The notes beneath the pieces were generated by a model that saw only the letters and a program-made list of their open reading frames with translations, was not told the origin of the DNA and searched no databases. The position numbers and the translations under genes are program-made. From NCBI RefSeq assembly GCF_003324165.1, contig NW_025407902.1:1-34546 (forward strand): a stretch of 34,546 bases of DNA. Reading direction: 5' to 3'. The number at the start of each line of letters is the position of its first letter. The stretch's first letter is position 1. Of the stretch, positions 18,800-29,131 are shown one piece after another. This stretch comes from Naegleria lovaniensis. Lineage: Eukaryota; Heterolobosea; Eutetramitea; Acrasida; Naegleriidae.

Positions 18800-20840
18800 A
18801 TGCCATCCGAGACTGGAAATGCTTCACTCTTGCTGGAAAACCTCATCAATGTTCATACGAACATCAATCTCAGTAACTTGATTCTGGTTTTAAAAGAAAT
18901 TCTAGACACATCGGCCAACAATTCTGTACGAATTGCAGCTCTTGAACAGTCGTTTGTCACTCAAACAGAACTCCGAAAGCAAATTAATAATTTAAAAGAT
19001 GATATTAAGGGTTCTATTGGTGACTCTCTCAAAGAAAATCAAGATTTAATTTTGGATTGTGTCAAGAAAGATATTCAAACCAGTGTCAAATCTGTTGTTG
19101 ATAGAGAGGTTTCATCAATAACAGCAGAAATTATAGAACATAAAACAAAGTATGCAGAAAAGATTCGACAAATAGACATTACCATGGCAGATCACTTCAA
19201 ATCCATGATAGACACAACGAACAAAGGCGACAGAAAGGTCACCTCTGTTCAACAATTAGTCGACCGACTTGAATATAGAACCATCAAGTTAGAAGACTCG
19301 GTACGAGAATATGCTGACAATTTCAAAAAATTGCAAAATCGATTGTCAAGGTAGGTAATAATTTTTCCAAAAGAGTTGTGCCTTTTTTTATGAATTCTTT
19401 TAATATCAACCAAGAATTAATCAATCTCTTAATAAGGGAAATACTGCTTTCGGAGATAATGAAATCAATGTGGATGAAGGTGACACTGAAGGCGCTGAAA
19501 TTATAAAAAAATCAGAAAATGCAGCCAAGAAGAAGAGAAAATCTTCTAAAGCCAAACGAAAATCAACTGCAGAGACGCCCAATAGTGGTGATAATTCTTC
19601 ATCAACTCGTGTAAATAATGAAGGCGACGCGTCAACTCCAACTGCAACCACCACCGAAAATAAGGAACCTAAATCCGAGGAACAACAACAACCTCTCATC
19701 ATTAACAAGCGCATAACGTCTCTACAAGACGAAGCAACTCCTGAAACCCCAACGACTCAACTCACACCTCTCACTGAAACCACTGATTCTCCTAACAGCT
19801 TAATAGATCAAAATTCTGCAAGTTTTTCCGATTTGAATGCTCCCATGCGACTACAAGGAGATTTAACTTTAACAAAAATTCAAACCAAAGTGAACGAATT
19901 GAAAGATTATGTCGACAGTTTGAAAGAAACTCTTCAACACCGTATTGTCACCCTGAAACAAGACATGAGAGAGGAATTCACAGTCAATATTTACAACACA
20001 AAAAAGGAGTTGGAAGATAAAATCAATGCCAAGATGGATAAAAAAGATGTGTATCACTTACTTGGATTTAAGGCAAATTCAAAAGAGTTGGAAAAGATCA
20101 AATCTGACTATGATTTCATCATGTCCATGTATGCCAAACTCGATAAGGATCTTCAACAATTCAAAGAGAATCCACCTGCAAATTTCATGAATTTTCGACA
20201 AGGTTCCCCACTCGGTTTTTCAACTAACAATTTCCCTTCAGGATCGTTGAGAGAAGAAAATGGTTCAATGCAACAACGAAAATCCAAATCGACCACTGAC
20301 GATCCACTCGACATTAACAATCGAATAACATCTCCCAATAAGGAAAGAATGCCTCAACTCTATGGCAATTCAAATTTTGGAGCTAAAATGTTGGCAAAGA
20401 ATAGAACTAACAAAGGTAATTCTGGTGATTCACGACCACTCACACAACAAACTCTCAATGCACTCACGATTATTGACAAATTAACACAACGATCCATAAG
20501 TGCATTAGAATTTAGAAATGAAGGAGGACCAACCCCAACCACGAATGGAGAACCAGCTGTCGATGGAGAGGTTAATCTCATTGGAAGTGACGCTAAGATT
20601 TATAGGTTTGGCAATGTGGACAAGAAATTACTGGCAGCGAATTCAAATTCACCTGTGCAATTGTCGGATTCTGAAGAGGAATTTGCACAACGTACAGCAG
20701 CTGCCTACATGGGAAAGGCACCAACCAACTTGGTCACCAAAGAGAAGCAACAAATCAATAAGAACAATAATTATCCAATGACCTTGTCGAGGTTACGAAA
20801 TGAAGTTAAAGAATTGCAACAATCCGAGTTGTTCAAATAA
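18800..20840 (+). CDS. Coiled-coil protein with central Lys/Ser-rich linker
   Basis: Two exons, 18800-19350 and 19415-20840, are joined by a 64-nt intron (donor GTAGGT, acceptor CAAG). The join is phase 2 and restores a 658-residue frame. Other acceptors, such as the AG at 19435-19436, break the frame. Residues about 25-183 and 320-420 have heptad-like hydrophobic spacing and high charge, typical of coiled coils. Between them lies a basic then Ser/Thr/Pro/Gln-rich linker (AAKKKRKSSKAKRKS). A short acidic motif (LSDSEEEFAQR) and a final helix (LSRLRNEVKELQQSELFK) close the protein. I do not recognise a family. An ATG-less open frame just upstream (18565-18876) might be an exon I cannot connect, so the N-terminus is uncertain. 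Confidence 0.68.
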
Positions 20841-20969
20841 AACCCAAAGTGATTCCACAACTTTCACAACCAGCGTTCTTACTCAAGAACCACACCGTTG
20901 AGAGTCCTCTTAAGGGAAGAATAAAGACTAACACTTTCCTTGATCTGTACCTATTTAACTATCTCTTAT

Positions 20970-22547
20970 TTATTGTTGTGAATCAAAAATTTGTGTGGTT
21001 GACTCAGACATTTTTTTGACTTCTTCAATCCTTACATCCACAATCTTCAAATCGTGTACTTCCTCCATGTTTTGACTGCTGCTGTCACAACTTGTGGAAA
21101 TGTCTAATGAGGAAGAGGATCCACCAAATGACTCTGAATGAACACTCAAATATTGACCGCTGGCTCCTGGCACCTCAAGGAAATTATTGGCATTTCGTGC
21201 CGAGTCTGTTCTTGCACTGTTTTTAGGAGAGTAAGGTGATGTTGGGGTTGTGGGTTCAATTTGTAGCATTTCCTTCACGTAATCTGCTACATCCTCAAAT
21301 TTTATCTTATTTGCAGGATAATTGAATAAAGGATTATAAAGAAGAAGAACAACCACAGCAAAACTCAAAATACCAAACGAGTTCACAAAGTAATAGGCCA
21401 ATTCTAGTCCATGAGTTTTTGAGGCCTTTGCACTGGATTGGAATATGACAGCCAATAACTGCAACAGAGCACAAAAGGATAAAGCTCCTTGCAGAACAAT
21501 GAGTTTGGCAAAGTGTTTTCTCTTGGCACACAGCTTGTTTTGATCTCTTTGAGTTTTTGTACTCTGTCTATTGATGGTTCGAATGACAAGGTAACCAAAA
21601 ATGTTGAATAATAAAGTTTCCAAAATCATCATGGAGCTGTTAATTACAAAACACATAATGTAGATGGTGAGAAGGAAATCTCTACCAATATTAAGCTTTA
21701 AAAGGAACAAGCCAATGGAGATGGTAATAATAATTCCACTCGAGAGAAGAAAGTAAATGACATTGAAAATATTCAATGAAATGTTCAATCCTCTAAATGT
21801 CTTGTCAGAAATCGCCTTCACTTTGTGACATGTAATTAAACTGCATGGTCATGTCAGTCATTATTAAGATTGCAATCTATCAACCTGTACTTACAATACA
21901 TGTTGAACAAAACACATGATCATGACAGTTGTGATCATGTTCCCAAATGTTAATCCTAACTCTGCACAACTAAATACATAAAATGCAACGACAGTACTTT
22001 CATTCACTGCAGTGAATTGAGGATTAAGAATTTTGATGGTTCAATCATGCAAATTAAACTTACGTTCACTGAGTGACATTTCTTTCATGGTAAGATTCAT
22101 GCTATCACTGATCATACGACTTGTTAAGGCAAAACATTGAACCACAACCAGCACTAACACCAGAATAAACATTATCTTTTGATTTCGATTAATTTTTGAA
22201 GTCTTCGTGCCATCAGAAGTGTGACTCTTTTTCAGTCCACTGTAATATGGCGTATTGGGAGTGTTTGTGGAAGAGTATGTCATCTCATCCACTTGTGGTT
22301 TGGATATTCCATTCACCTCATTGGATTCTTCTTCTTTTTTTGTACAATCCGTGCAAGCGTTTCGAAATCGTTCTGTCAGCCAGAATCCAATGAACGCCGT
22401 CAAATAAACCATGAAAGAGATGAGGAAGAAACTACTAATCCCGAGGCTAGCAATCGCATAGTTGGACTCCTTTACGGACGTGTCATTCAAATAGAGGTTC
22501 ACCAGTTGCAACGTTGTATCAGAATCAAATAGATTACGGAAGGACAT
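20970..22547 (-). CDS. Seven-transmembrane protein, GPCR-like
   Basis: Three exons (22064-22547, 21895-22006, 20970-21840) with introns of 57 and 54 nt give one frame of 488 residues. The middle exon of 112 nt encodes a hydrophobic segment and is easy to miss. Both donors are GTAAGT and both acceptors end CTGCAG or ATGCAG. Seven hydrophobic segments can be counted: about residues 31-57, 125-146, 165-200, then four in exon 3. The short N-terminus carries a possible glycosylation site (NDTS at 21) and the long Ser-rich C-terminal tail is probably cytosolic, as in G-protein-coupled receptors. The first internal loop (about 66 residues) is unusually long for a GPCR, and no DRY or NPxxY motif is seen. 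Family is unassigned. Confidence 0.75.
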
Positions 22548-22944
22548 CTCCAGTAAATTTGGTGGAGCTGATGGGTGTGTTGATGTTGTTCTATTGTTTT
22601 TGTATGTTGAGAAGAAGGGTTAACAAGCCTTCACCAAATTTTCTCAGTATGCTGTTATGTTCTTTACAAACGTGTTGTGACACTAGCGGCAGTCTTGTTT
22701 CTGAATCAAAATGGCGATCCGAAACTATATTTGTAAATAACGGCCCAAAAGATACTACTAAATGGTCGGAACTAACACATATCTAATAAATGAGAATTTC
22801 AGGAGATAAACTGTAGTTGAGTATGTGGTGTATCAAAACAAAAGGTATCAATACTCATGTTCAAAATATGACGTCCTAATAGATTGTTACTAATAGTCAC
22901 ACGCAAGAAAATCATTGATCTTCACCCGTTTCCACTTCAAGGAA
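22548..22944. other. Intergenic region, no gene seen
   Basis: These 397 nt lie upstream of the seven-TM gene and downstream of the cyclic-nucleotide-binding gene, both on the minus strand. No RNA gene, repeat or plausible ORF was found. Confidence 0.5.
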
Positions 22945-25194
22945 TTACTTGTTGGCAGCGTTCAATCGTTCTATTGCTTTTTCTCTGATTTTTTCAACAG
23001 GTTCAGGGAATTCTTCCTCAATTCGCTTCAAGGCATCCTTATTGAGAACAAAGAGATCACAATCGGTCCCAGCTCGAACTGTAGCCATTCTTGTTTGATC
23101 TAATACAACACTGACCTCTCCAAAGAACTTGCCTTCATCGAGAGACGCAATAATTTTGGGTTCAGAATCTTCAGTGACAACTTCTACGACTCCTTTCAAA
23201 ATGAAATACATTTCATTACCAATATCACCTTTTTTGACAATTATAGCACCAGCCAGAAATGATTGAGGCTGCAAAGCCAATACCATAGCTCTGATAAAGT
23301 TCTTGTCTGCTCCCTCCACTTGAAATAATTCCACTTTTCGGATTAGTTTTTGTTGTTGAGCTTCTCGTTCCTTGAGCTTGATTCTGAGTTCATCCATGGC
23401 CTTGCTGTGTTTGAGACGAAGCCGATGTAAAAAATTTGTAAATAAATCTTCGCTATTAATGTTCAACTCTGCGATGAAGAATAAAATGACTCGCACAGTC
23501 TCGCGATTTCCAAAGAAACTATCAAGTCTGGAGGTTTTGAGTAAGTTACTGGTTGAAGTTCTAGAGTCGAGTTTGCTCATTTCTTGTACCAACGGCTTAA
23601 TATTATTGAAGAAAATTCCCTCCTTAGTTAAATCATCTGTTGGGTGTTCGATAATATGTTTCCTTATGGATTCCAATAGTTTTATGAGATATTCATTCTC
23701 AGAGGTGGGAACTTTGATTGTCTCCAAGTGAAATAATAACCTTCTATAAAAAAGAACAGAGTGATAAAACTTGCTTTTCGTGATCTCCAATGTGTGATTC
23801 AGTTTGTCCCACATCGAGTCCAATGAAGTATCCGTTGGTTTTCTCATTTGAGGTTCATTCAATCCACAGACTGCATATTTTTCTGATCGTTTCATGGATG
23901 CGGCAGCAATTTTTTCCAAGCTCTGACGAGATTGCAGTACAGAAAGTCTATTTCCAAATCGTTCATCCAAGGCAGTTAATAAATATTGTTGACTATAAAT
24001 TTGAGATCCTAAAAACTCATTACGCCAGTTGTCAGAGTTCACAAATTTTGTGATTGGCTTCAATTTCTTTTGACCATATTCTGATTGATGTTGTTTGAAA
24101 TAACTAGAATAAATGTCTCCAAATGGGTTTTGTAACGATCCACCTTGAACTCTTCCACTAGCAACAACATGATGAGCTTTTTGAAAAAGGTCCTTAAACT
24201 GTATGTCACTCCTCCTTAATTCGTCATCAATTCTTTCCTCAAATTTTTTGTCAGCCACCATTTTAGGTGCTACTTTTTTCGCACTAGTCTCTTGTTGATT
24301 TTCGCCATGTTCTTCAACATTATTTAAAAGCGAAATGTCAGATGTTAAATTAGTTTTGCTGCTCTGATAAATTTTAAAGGGAGCAAAAACCTTCTCCAAT
24401 CGTTCTCTAGTGAATTCTGGTTTTGAATCAAATTCTTTAGATTTGCTAAATAATAATCGAAAATTACTAGACTCCAGCTCATGAAATGGAAACTTATTCA
24501 GCAGAGGGGAGCCAACAAAACTGTTGTCATTGGGATTTTTCCAGTACTCGTAGCGTTTTTCTTTGGCTTGGTTCACTCGTTTGATTGTGTTACTTATGGC
24601 GCTCTTGACATCCTTATTTCTCTCCGAAGCATCAAACGGATCTTCCACAAAGAGCTCATTTGAATTGTGGGTATGAGTGGTGCGGGTTTTTGATTTATCC
24701 GGTGAAGTGATATGCATTTCCGTCATGAAACATGTATTTGCCTCATTGTCAGCTTGAATACTTTCATTGAGTTTGAATTGTTCAACTTGCTCGTCAATAA
24801 AAGAGCTAATTGGTTTCAGTCGTTTTTTCTTTTTACGAGCCCAATTAATTTCCTTAAGGCAACCAGATGCTGCGTCTTCCGAATGCTGCCTAGGTGGAGG
24901 TGTAGGAGTGGGCGTTATGGTCATCTTGGTTCTGCTTGTTCGTTTTGCTACATGTGGTGGTGGTTGTTTGAGGGGAGGAAGTGATCCAGTAGACATCTCG
25001 TTGTTGTTTTCCAATGACGGTGCGCCGATAGTGATTGCAGAATTCATGCGTGAAGTAGCAGCAAGAGAAACATTTCTCGAGCTGTGTGCTGTAATGGCCG
25101 AACTAATTCTTGAATTGTGATGAGAAGAGTCGGGTTGAGGCGACGGCCGAGATGCCATGCTGCTTGTCGATCTTTGCTTGTTGTTGTTGGTCAT
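22945..25194 (-). CDS. Protein with C-terminal cyclic-nucleotide-binding domain
   Basis: The 749-residue frame has an ATG at 25194 and no intron. Residues about 615-735 form a cyclic-nucleotide-binding domain: FLAGAIIVKKGDIGNEMYFILKG, then KFFGEVSVVLDQTRMATVRAG. Its Glu (about 693) and Arg (about 702) are spaced as in the phosphate-binding cassette of PKA regulatory subunits, so cAMP or cGMP binding is plausible; the residue after Arg is Met rather than Ala or Thr. The domain is usually the sensor half of a kinase, channel or exchange factor, but here the preceding 600 residues contain none of these: a Ser/Thr/Pro-rich N-terminus, Lys-rich segments and predicted helices (residues about 440-610). 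It is soluble. A ciliary or cytoskeletal cAMP sensor is one possibility, unproven. Confidence 0.82.
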   Translation of the reverse strand: MTNNNKQRSTSSMASRPSPQPDSSHHNSRISSAITAHSSRNVSLAATSRMNSAITIGAPSLENNNEMSTGSLPPLKQPPPHVAKRTSRTKMTITPTPTPPPRQHSEDAASGCLKEINWARKKKKRLKPISSFIDEQVEQFKLNESIQADNEANTCFMTEMHITSPDKSKTRTTHTHNSNELFVEDPFDASERNKDVKSAISNTIKRVNQAKEKRYEYWKNPNDNSFVGSPLLNKFPFHELESSNFRLLFSKSKEFDSKPEFTRERLEKVFAPFKIYQSSKTNLTSDISLLNNVEEHGENQQETSAKKVAPKMVADKKFEERIDDELRRSDIQFKDLFQKAHHVVASGRVQGGSLQNPFGDIYSSYFKQHQSEYGQKKLKPITKFVNSDNWRNEFLGSQIYSQQYLLTALDERFGNRLSVLQSRQSLEKIAAASMKRSEKYAVCGLNEPQMRKPTDTSLDSMWDKLNHTLEITKSKFYHSVLFYRRLLFHLETIKVPTSENEYLIKLLESIRKHIIEHPTDDLTKEGIFFNNIKPLVQEMSKLDSRTSTSNLLKTSRLDSFFGNRETVRVILFFIAELNINSEDLFTNFLHRLRLKHSKAMDELRIKLKEREAQQQKLIRKVELFQVEGADKNFIRAMVLALQPQSFLAGAIIVKKGDIGNEMYFILKGVVEVVTEDSEPKIIASLDEGKFFGEVSVVLDQTRMATVRAGTDCDLFVLNKDALKRIEEEFPEPVEKIREKAIERLNAANK

Positions 25195-25587
25195 GATGAA
25201 AATTAAAGTCTTTTGAAATCGGGAATCAATGATCAGGAGGATGAATATTAATGTTGCTCTTGCGCAACTGGCAAGCGTTTATGGCTTGTCGGTTGTTGTT
25301 ATTGTCGTAAATATTAATAATAATAATAAATTTGAATTTGCACAAGACGTTTTTATCGTTGTTGAAAGGAGGGAGATTATCCCGTAATTTTGAAGGACTG
25401 ATGATGTCAGTGAATGATGAAGTCTCACTTTTATGATCTAGGTATGCGTTATCTCCAACTTGTTACTTCTCTTCATATCCGAACCAAATTTTGCATCAGT
25501 AATGACTGTTTTGAATCTTTTTCTGTAAATTTTGTCTCGAACGTTCCTCTCTTTCCAATTGTAAATCCATTCGAAATCATGAGGACA
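25195..25587. other. Intergenic region with AAT microsatellite
   Basis: This 393-nt gap is upstream of the cyclic-nucleotide-binding gene and downstream of the histidine kinase, both on the minus strand. It has a TAA/AAT run at about 25312-25331 and no convincing ORF or RNA gene. Confidence 0.5.
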
Positions 25588-28341
25588 TCACTCCTGTTGT
25601 AAGGACGAGTTCTCTGCATGGGACAACACTTTGAGCATTTCTACTTTCAATTGTTCCATTGCAATAGGTTTGTACATGACACTATCGAAACCTTGAGCGA
25701 GTAGAACCTCCTTCGTTTCCCAGGTGTTGGCAGTCACAGCAACAATTGGTAAACGAGTGAAATTGGCACCATGCTCAAGCTCGTTTTGCTTTTCATATTT
25801 TCGAATCATTTCGCATGCTTCTTTTCCACTGTTAAGGTTGATGTAAGGTTTGAAATTTCATCAAGACCAATTTCATCAAGACCAACAAACTTACCTCAAA
25901 ATAGGCATGACACAATCTAATAATATCAAACAATAATTCTTCTTTTTAAACATGTTGAAGCACTCCATTCCGTCACATGCTAAATCAATGTCTGTAAAGC
26001 CCATAATTCGAAGCATTTTAGAGAGTATTTTTCGATTGACCCCATTGTCATCAACAACTAAGACCGGCTTTGACAATACTTCATCGTCAAATTCCATGTT
26101 CATGTGTGAAGCTAAAGAGGCAGCAGTTTGAGAATCGAGTTCAACAATACTTTTCCGAGGTGTCTTGATGATAGAGGATGGCGCAGTTTGAAGAAGAGAA
26201 GATTTGGAGAATCGTGGATCCGAAATGATGTCAAATAGATCTGCAAATTTGATTGGTTTTGACAAGTATTTGATCTTTTCGAACATCCTATTGCGACCTC
26301 TAGGAACAGCAGGAACTACCACAACCTGTCCATTCTGTTTCGTTTGAAAGAAATTGCTCAATTGTTCGTAATACTGTTCCATACACACGATTAAGGTGTT
26401 GCAACAAGAGTCCCCTGAACGTTGTTGTTTTTCGTCATCTTGGGTTGCCAAATAACGCTTGCGATCAAACTCTTCAAAGTCCGCATATTGTTCAATACTG
26501 TCAACTCTCTTGAACAATTGTGCATATTTCTGTAACACTTGACGAAAACATGGATCCAAGTCAAAAATTAGGACCTTAATCTTTTGAGAAGAGTCAGCTT
26601 CGTAATGTAAAATTTCCTGAATATTATCTGGATTGACTGCTGCTTTCTCTGATATTTCACCAACAAATTTCTGTAAAGGCAAGATGACGGTAAACGTTGT
26701 GCCTTCATTCTCTTTGCTACTGACAGTTATCGTACCATTCATCTTTTCAATAATGAATTTCGATATACTCAGTCCTAAGCCATTTCTATTCGTGTGAATC
26801 AAAAGACTGCTCCCTCCAGTAATATGCTCAGACTGCTTAAAGTAACGTTCGAACTCTTCAGGTTTCTTTGAAAGAGTCGTTTCTTCAATCATGTTATAAG
26901 GCTGAAAAATATTTTGTAATTGGGATTCTGGAATACCACGACCAGTGTCTTGACATTCTATCTTGATGTAGACAATATCTCCTTTCTTTGAAACCTTTGG
27001 ATGAGAATCATTATATTTGTTCAGGTCCTTCTCTGATGCTAATTCACAGGTAAGTTTAACAAAGCCTTTAGAGGTGTATTTGATGGAATTGGAAACCAAG
27101 TTCATGACAATCTGGCTTATTCTCGTGGAATCTCCTTTCAAATAAATTGGTACATTTTGAACATCAAAAAACGAATGAAGGGTTAATTGTTTTTCAAGAG
27201 CCAGCTGCGAAAACACCGAAGTAATAGATTCTACCAAGCACATAATGTTAAAGGGCTCCAATTTTAAATTGATTTTCCCTAGTTCTAAATTACTCATATG
27301 CAACGAAGACGATAAGATATGAAGTAGAGTTTTCGAATTTTCCTCAATATCCTGAACAAGCTCTGAGGTTGAATTATTTTGAAGAAGACAGTGCTCACAT
27401 CCATGTTCACATTTTTCATCCTTTCCCAAAACATTGTGCCGTAGTAGTTGTAAACTGCCAAGAATGCCATGTAATGGATTCCGTGCTTCGTGACTCAAGT
27501 TGGCAATAAATTTCGTTTTTTCTGTACTTCGAACTCTTTCCTTTGTGATTTCTATTTGCTGTTTGGTGTATTGTTCATTGGTTTGATTCATGTGTTGTGA
27601 AAATAAAAGTGACGAGATGAGGACAGTTGTCAGCAAAACAAAAACCTCAAATACGGATCGGTAGGCAAACATGATTTCCAAATCACTCAACGTGTGCATC
27701 TCGTTGACCAAAGCAATGTACTTTCCTAGAACTGCACTAATGACATGTATCGAGCCATTAAGCAAAATAAACCTCATATCGAAATACCACATCATGGTAG
27801 TAATAACAATCTTGTACACTGTAAAAACATGAAGAGCCACAAAGGGACCATAATGCACCTGCAGCGACATGTGAAACGCTGCAACCATGCACACCCGAAT
27901 AGTATTCACGGTCGAAAAACTCCTTATTGATTTCACCCCATTAATGAAATAATTGGTCGTATAATGAACACAATGCTCTATAAATGTGGATATTAAGAAG
28001 GGATATAGGCCTCTCTCCCAACAGAAGGCAATTCCAAAAACAATGGGCATTACAGCTAAAAGCGTTCCTATTTTTGAATGATAACTTTGATGTTGGAGAA
28101 CAATTTGCAAGTCCGCATCTGCTTCTTCGGACGTTGTTGATGACGATGTTGTAGTGGGAGAACGAGTTGTTGTTGCTGTGGAGGTGGAGGCTATTGATGA
28201 ATGAGTATCATCCTGTAGATTTTCAAAAGAAGTCGAAGATAATTCCGAATTTGTCGTTGTGTTTGTTGTATTCCAAGATGAAGATGTGGAGCTCGTAGTG
28301 GCAGTTACCGTGGTCGGAAGGTCTGGATGGTTTGCAACCAT
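25588..28341 (-). CDS. Membrane hybrid histidine kinase with pseudo-receiver and receiver
   Basis: Exons 25895-28341 and 25588-25828 join across a 66-nt intron (GTAAGT donor, AACAG acceptor) inside the receiver, giving 895 residues. After a Ser/Thr-rich leader come about six hydrophobic segments (residues 90-250). The DHp box is FIANLSHEARNPLHG with phospho-acceptor H284. The ATPase domain shows the N box (MNLVSNSIKYT), G1 (DTGRGIP) and G2 (GLGLSISKFIIEKMNGT). Residues about 588-707 resemble a receiver but lack the phospho-Asp (LIVCMEQYYEQ) while keeping the Lys-Pro end (YLSKPIKFADLF), so this is a pseudo-receiver. The last domain is a complete receiver: VVDDNGVNR, D809 in LLDCVMPILSG, AVTAN and YKP. 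It should pass phosphate H284 to D809 and on to an HPt protein. A Cys/His cluster sits between the DHp helices (CEHGCEHC). Confidence 0.95.
25856..25885. repeat. Perfect 15-bp tandem duplication inside an intron
   Basis: The 15-bp unit at 25856-25870 is repeated exactly at 25871-25885 within the 66-nt intron of the histidine kinase gene. Removing one copy would leave a 51-nt intron, close to the shortest introns in this window. Confidence 0.9.
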
Positions 28342-28632
28342 TTTTTGTGGTGATGAACTATCAAAAACACCTTTTTAAGAAGTTCTGAAACAACAAACAG
28401 AATCCATCAACACCAAACTATGGGCAAACATGGCAGTAAGCATCTATTGTTTTTTTGATCAATGTTGTTCATTTCATATCAAAATTTGTGGAAGGTCATT
28501 TCAAAAAGAAACAAAGTTTAGAAAGGAATGAAATTGATGACATGGCACGAAAACAGTGTTTTCAAGAAATTGGTTCAAATCCAATAACAAGAACAACAAC
28601 AACAAACGACTCAAGTCCTATCTGCAACCACC
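28342..28632. promoter_or_regulatory. Shared divergent promoter region
   Basis: The histidine kinase (minus) and the small two-TM gene (plus) start 291 nt apart, so this stretch should hold both promoters and leaders. No defined element is visible; a longer open frame here (28455-28877) lacks an ATG at its start. Confidence 0.4.
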
Positions 28633-29118
28633 ATGCCGTCCACTCTCTCAAAGCAACTCATAAGTGTTGGTTCTTTCTCAAAAACTCTGTTAATGGCATG
28701 GTACCAATATTTTCGACCCATGTCATGGATAGCGTTAGCAACTCTTGTCGTTGGTCTTGTATTTGGTGTATTTCGTATTCTTGCAGTTTACGACGTTTCG
28801 TATTTTGGAAGAAAACAGTCGAAACCAAACACTTCTTCCAGTGCTTCCACATCCGTAGCTGCAGAAATTGTTCTTAAGGATCATCATCAAGAAGTAAGAG
28901 CAGCAAAACAATCCTCTCTTTCAATCCCGGAAAATTCCTCTCCTCAAGAATTTGCATCATTCTTCATCACTACCTTTGTCAACAAAGTGTGTACATTATG
29001 CATGAACGTGTTTTCAAAGAGATCCAAAGAAAAGGTTCCAAAAGTTTTGGCAATTTCAGCTTCATTCATTGCATTAATGATTTTACAATCCTTGGTGACG
29101 AGAAGAAACATGGTATAG
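28633..29118 (+). CDS. Small two-transmembrane protein, unknown
   Basis: The 161-residue frame starts with an ATG at 28633 in a favourable ACC context. A hydrophobic segment at about residues 31-53 and a second at about 138-155 flank a Ser/Gln-rich, partly acidic middle; the end is basic (TRRNMV). It could be a hairpin-like ER or organelle membrane protein. I recognise no family. Its stop codon lies 14 nt from the stop codon of the next gene on the other strand, so the 3' UTRs overlap. Confidence 0.6.
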   Translation: MPSTLSKQLISVGSFSKTLLMAWYQYFRPMSWIALATLVVGLVFGVFRILAVYDVSYFGRKQSKPNTSSSASTSVAAEIVLKDHHQEVRAAKQSSLSIPENSSPQEFASFFITTFVNKVCTLCMNVFSKRSKEKVPKVLAISASFIALMILQSLVTRRNMV

Positions 29119-29131
29119 TGAACCATTTTTC

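Noticed and set aside
19437-19469. Acceptor at 19435-19436 for the coiled-coil gene intron
   Set aside because: Using it with the GTAGGT donor at 19351 shifts the frame; the acceptor ending at 19414 keeps the frame.
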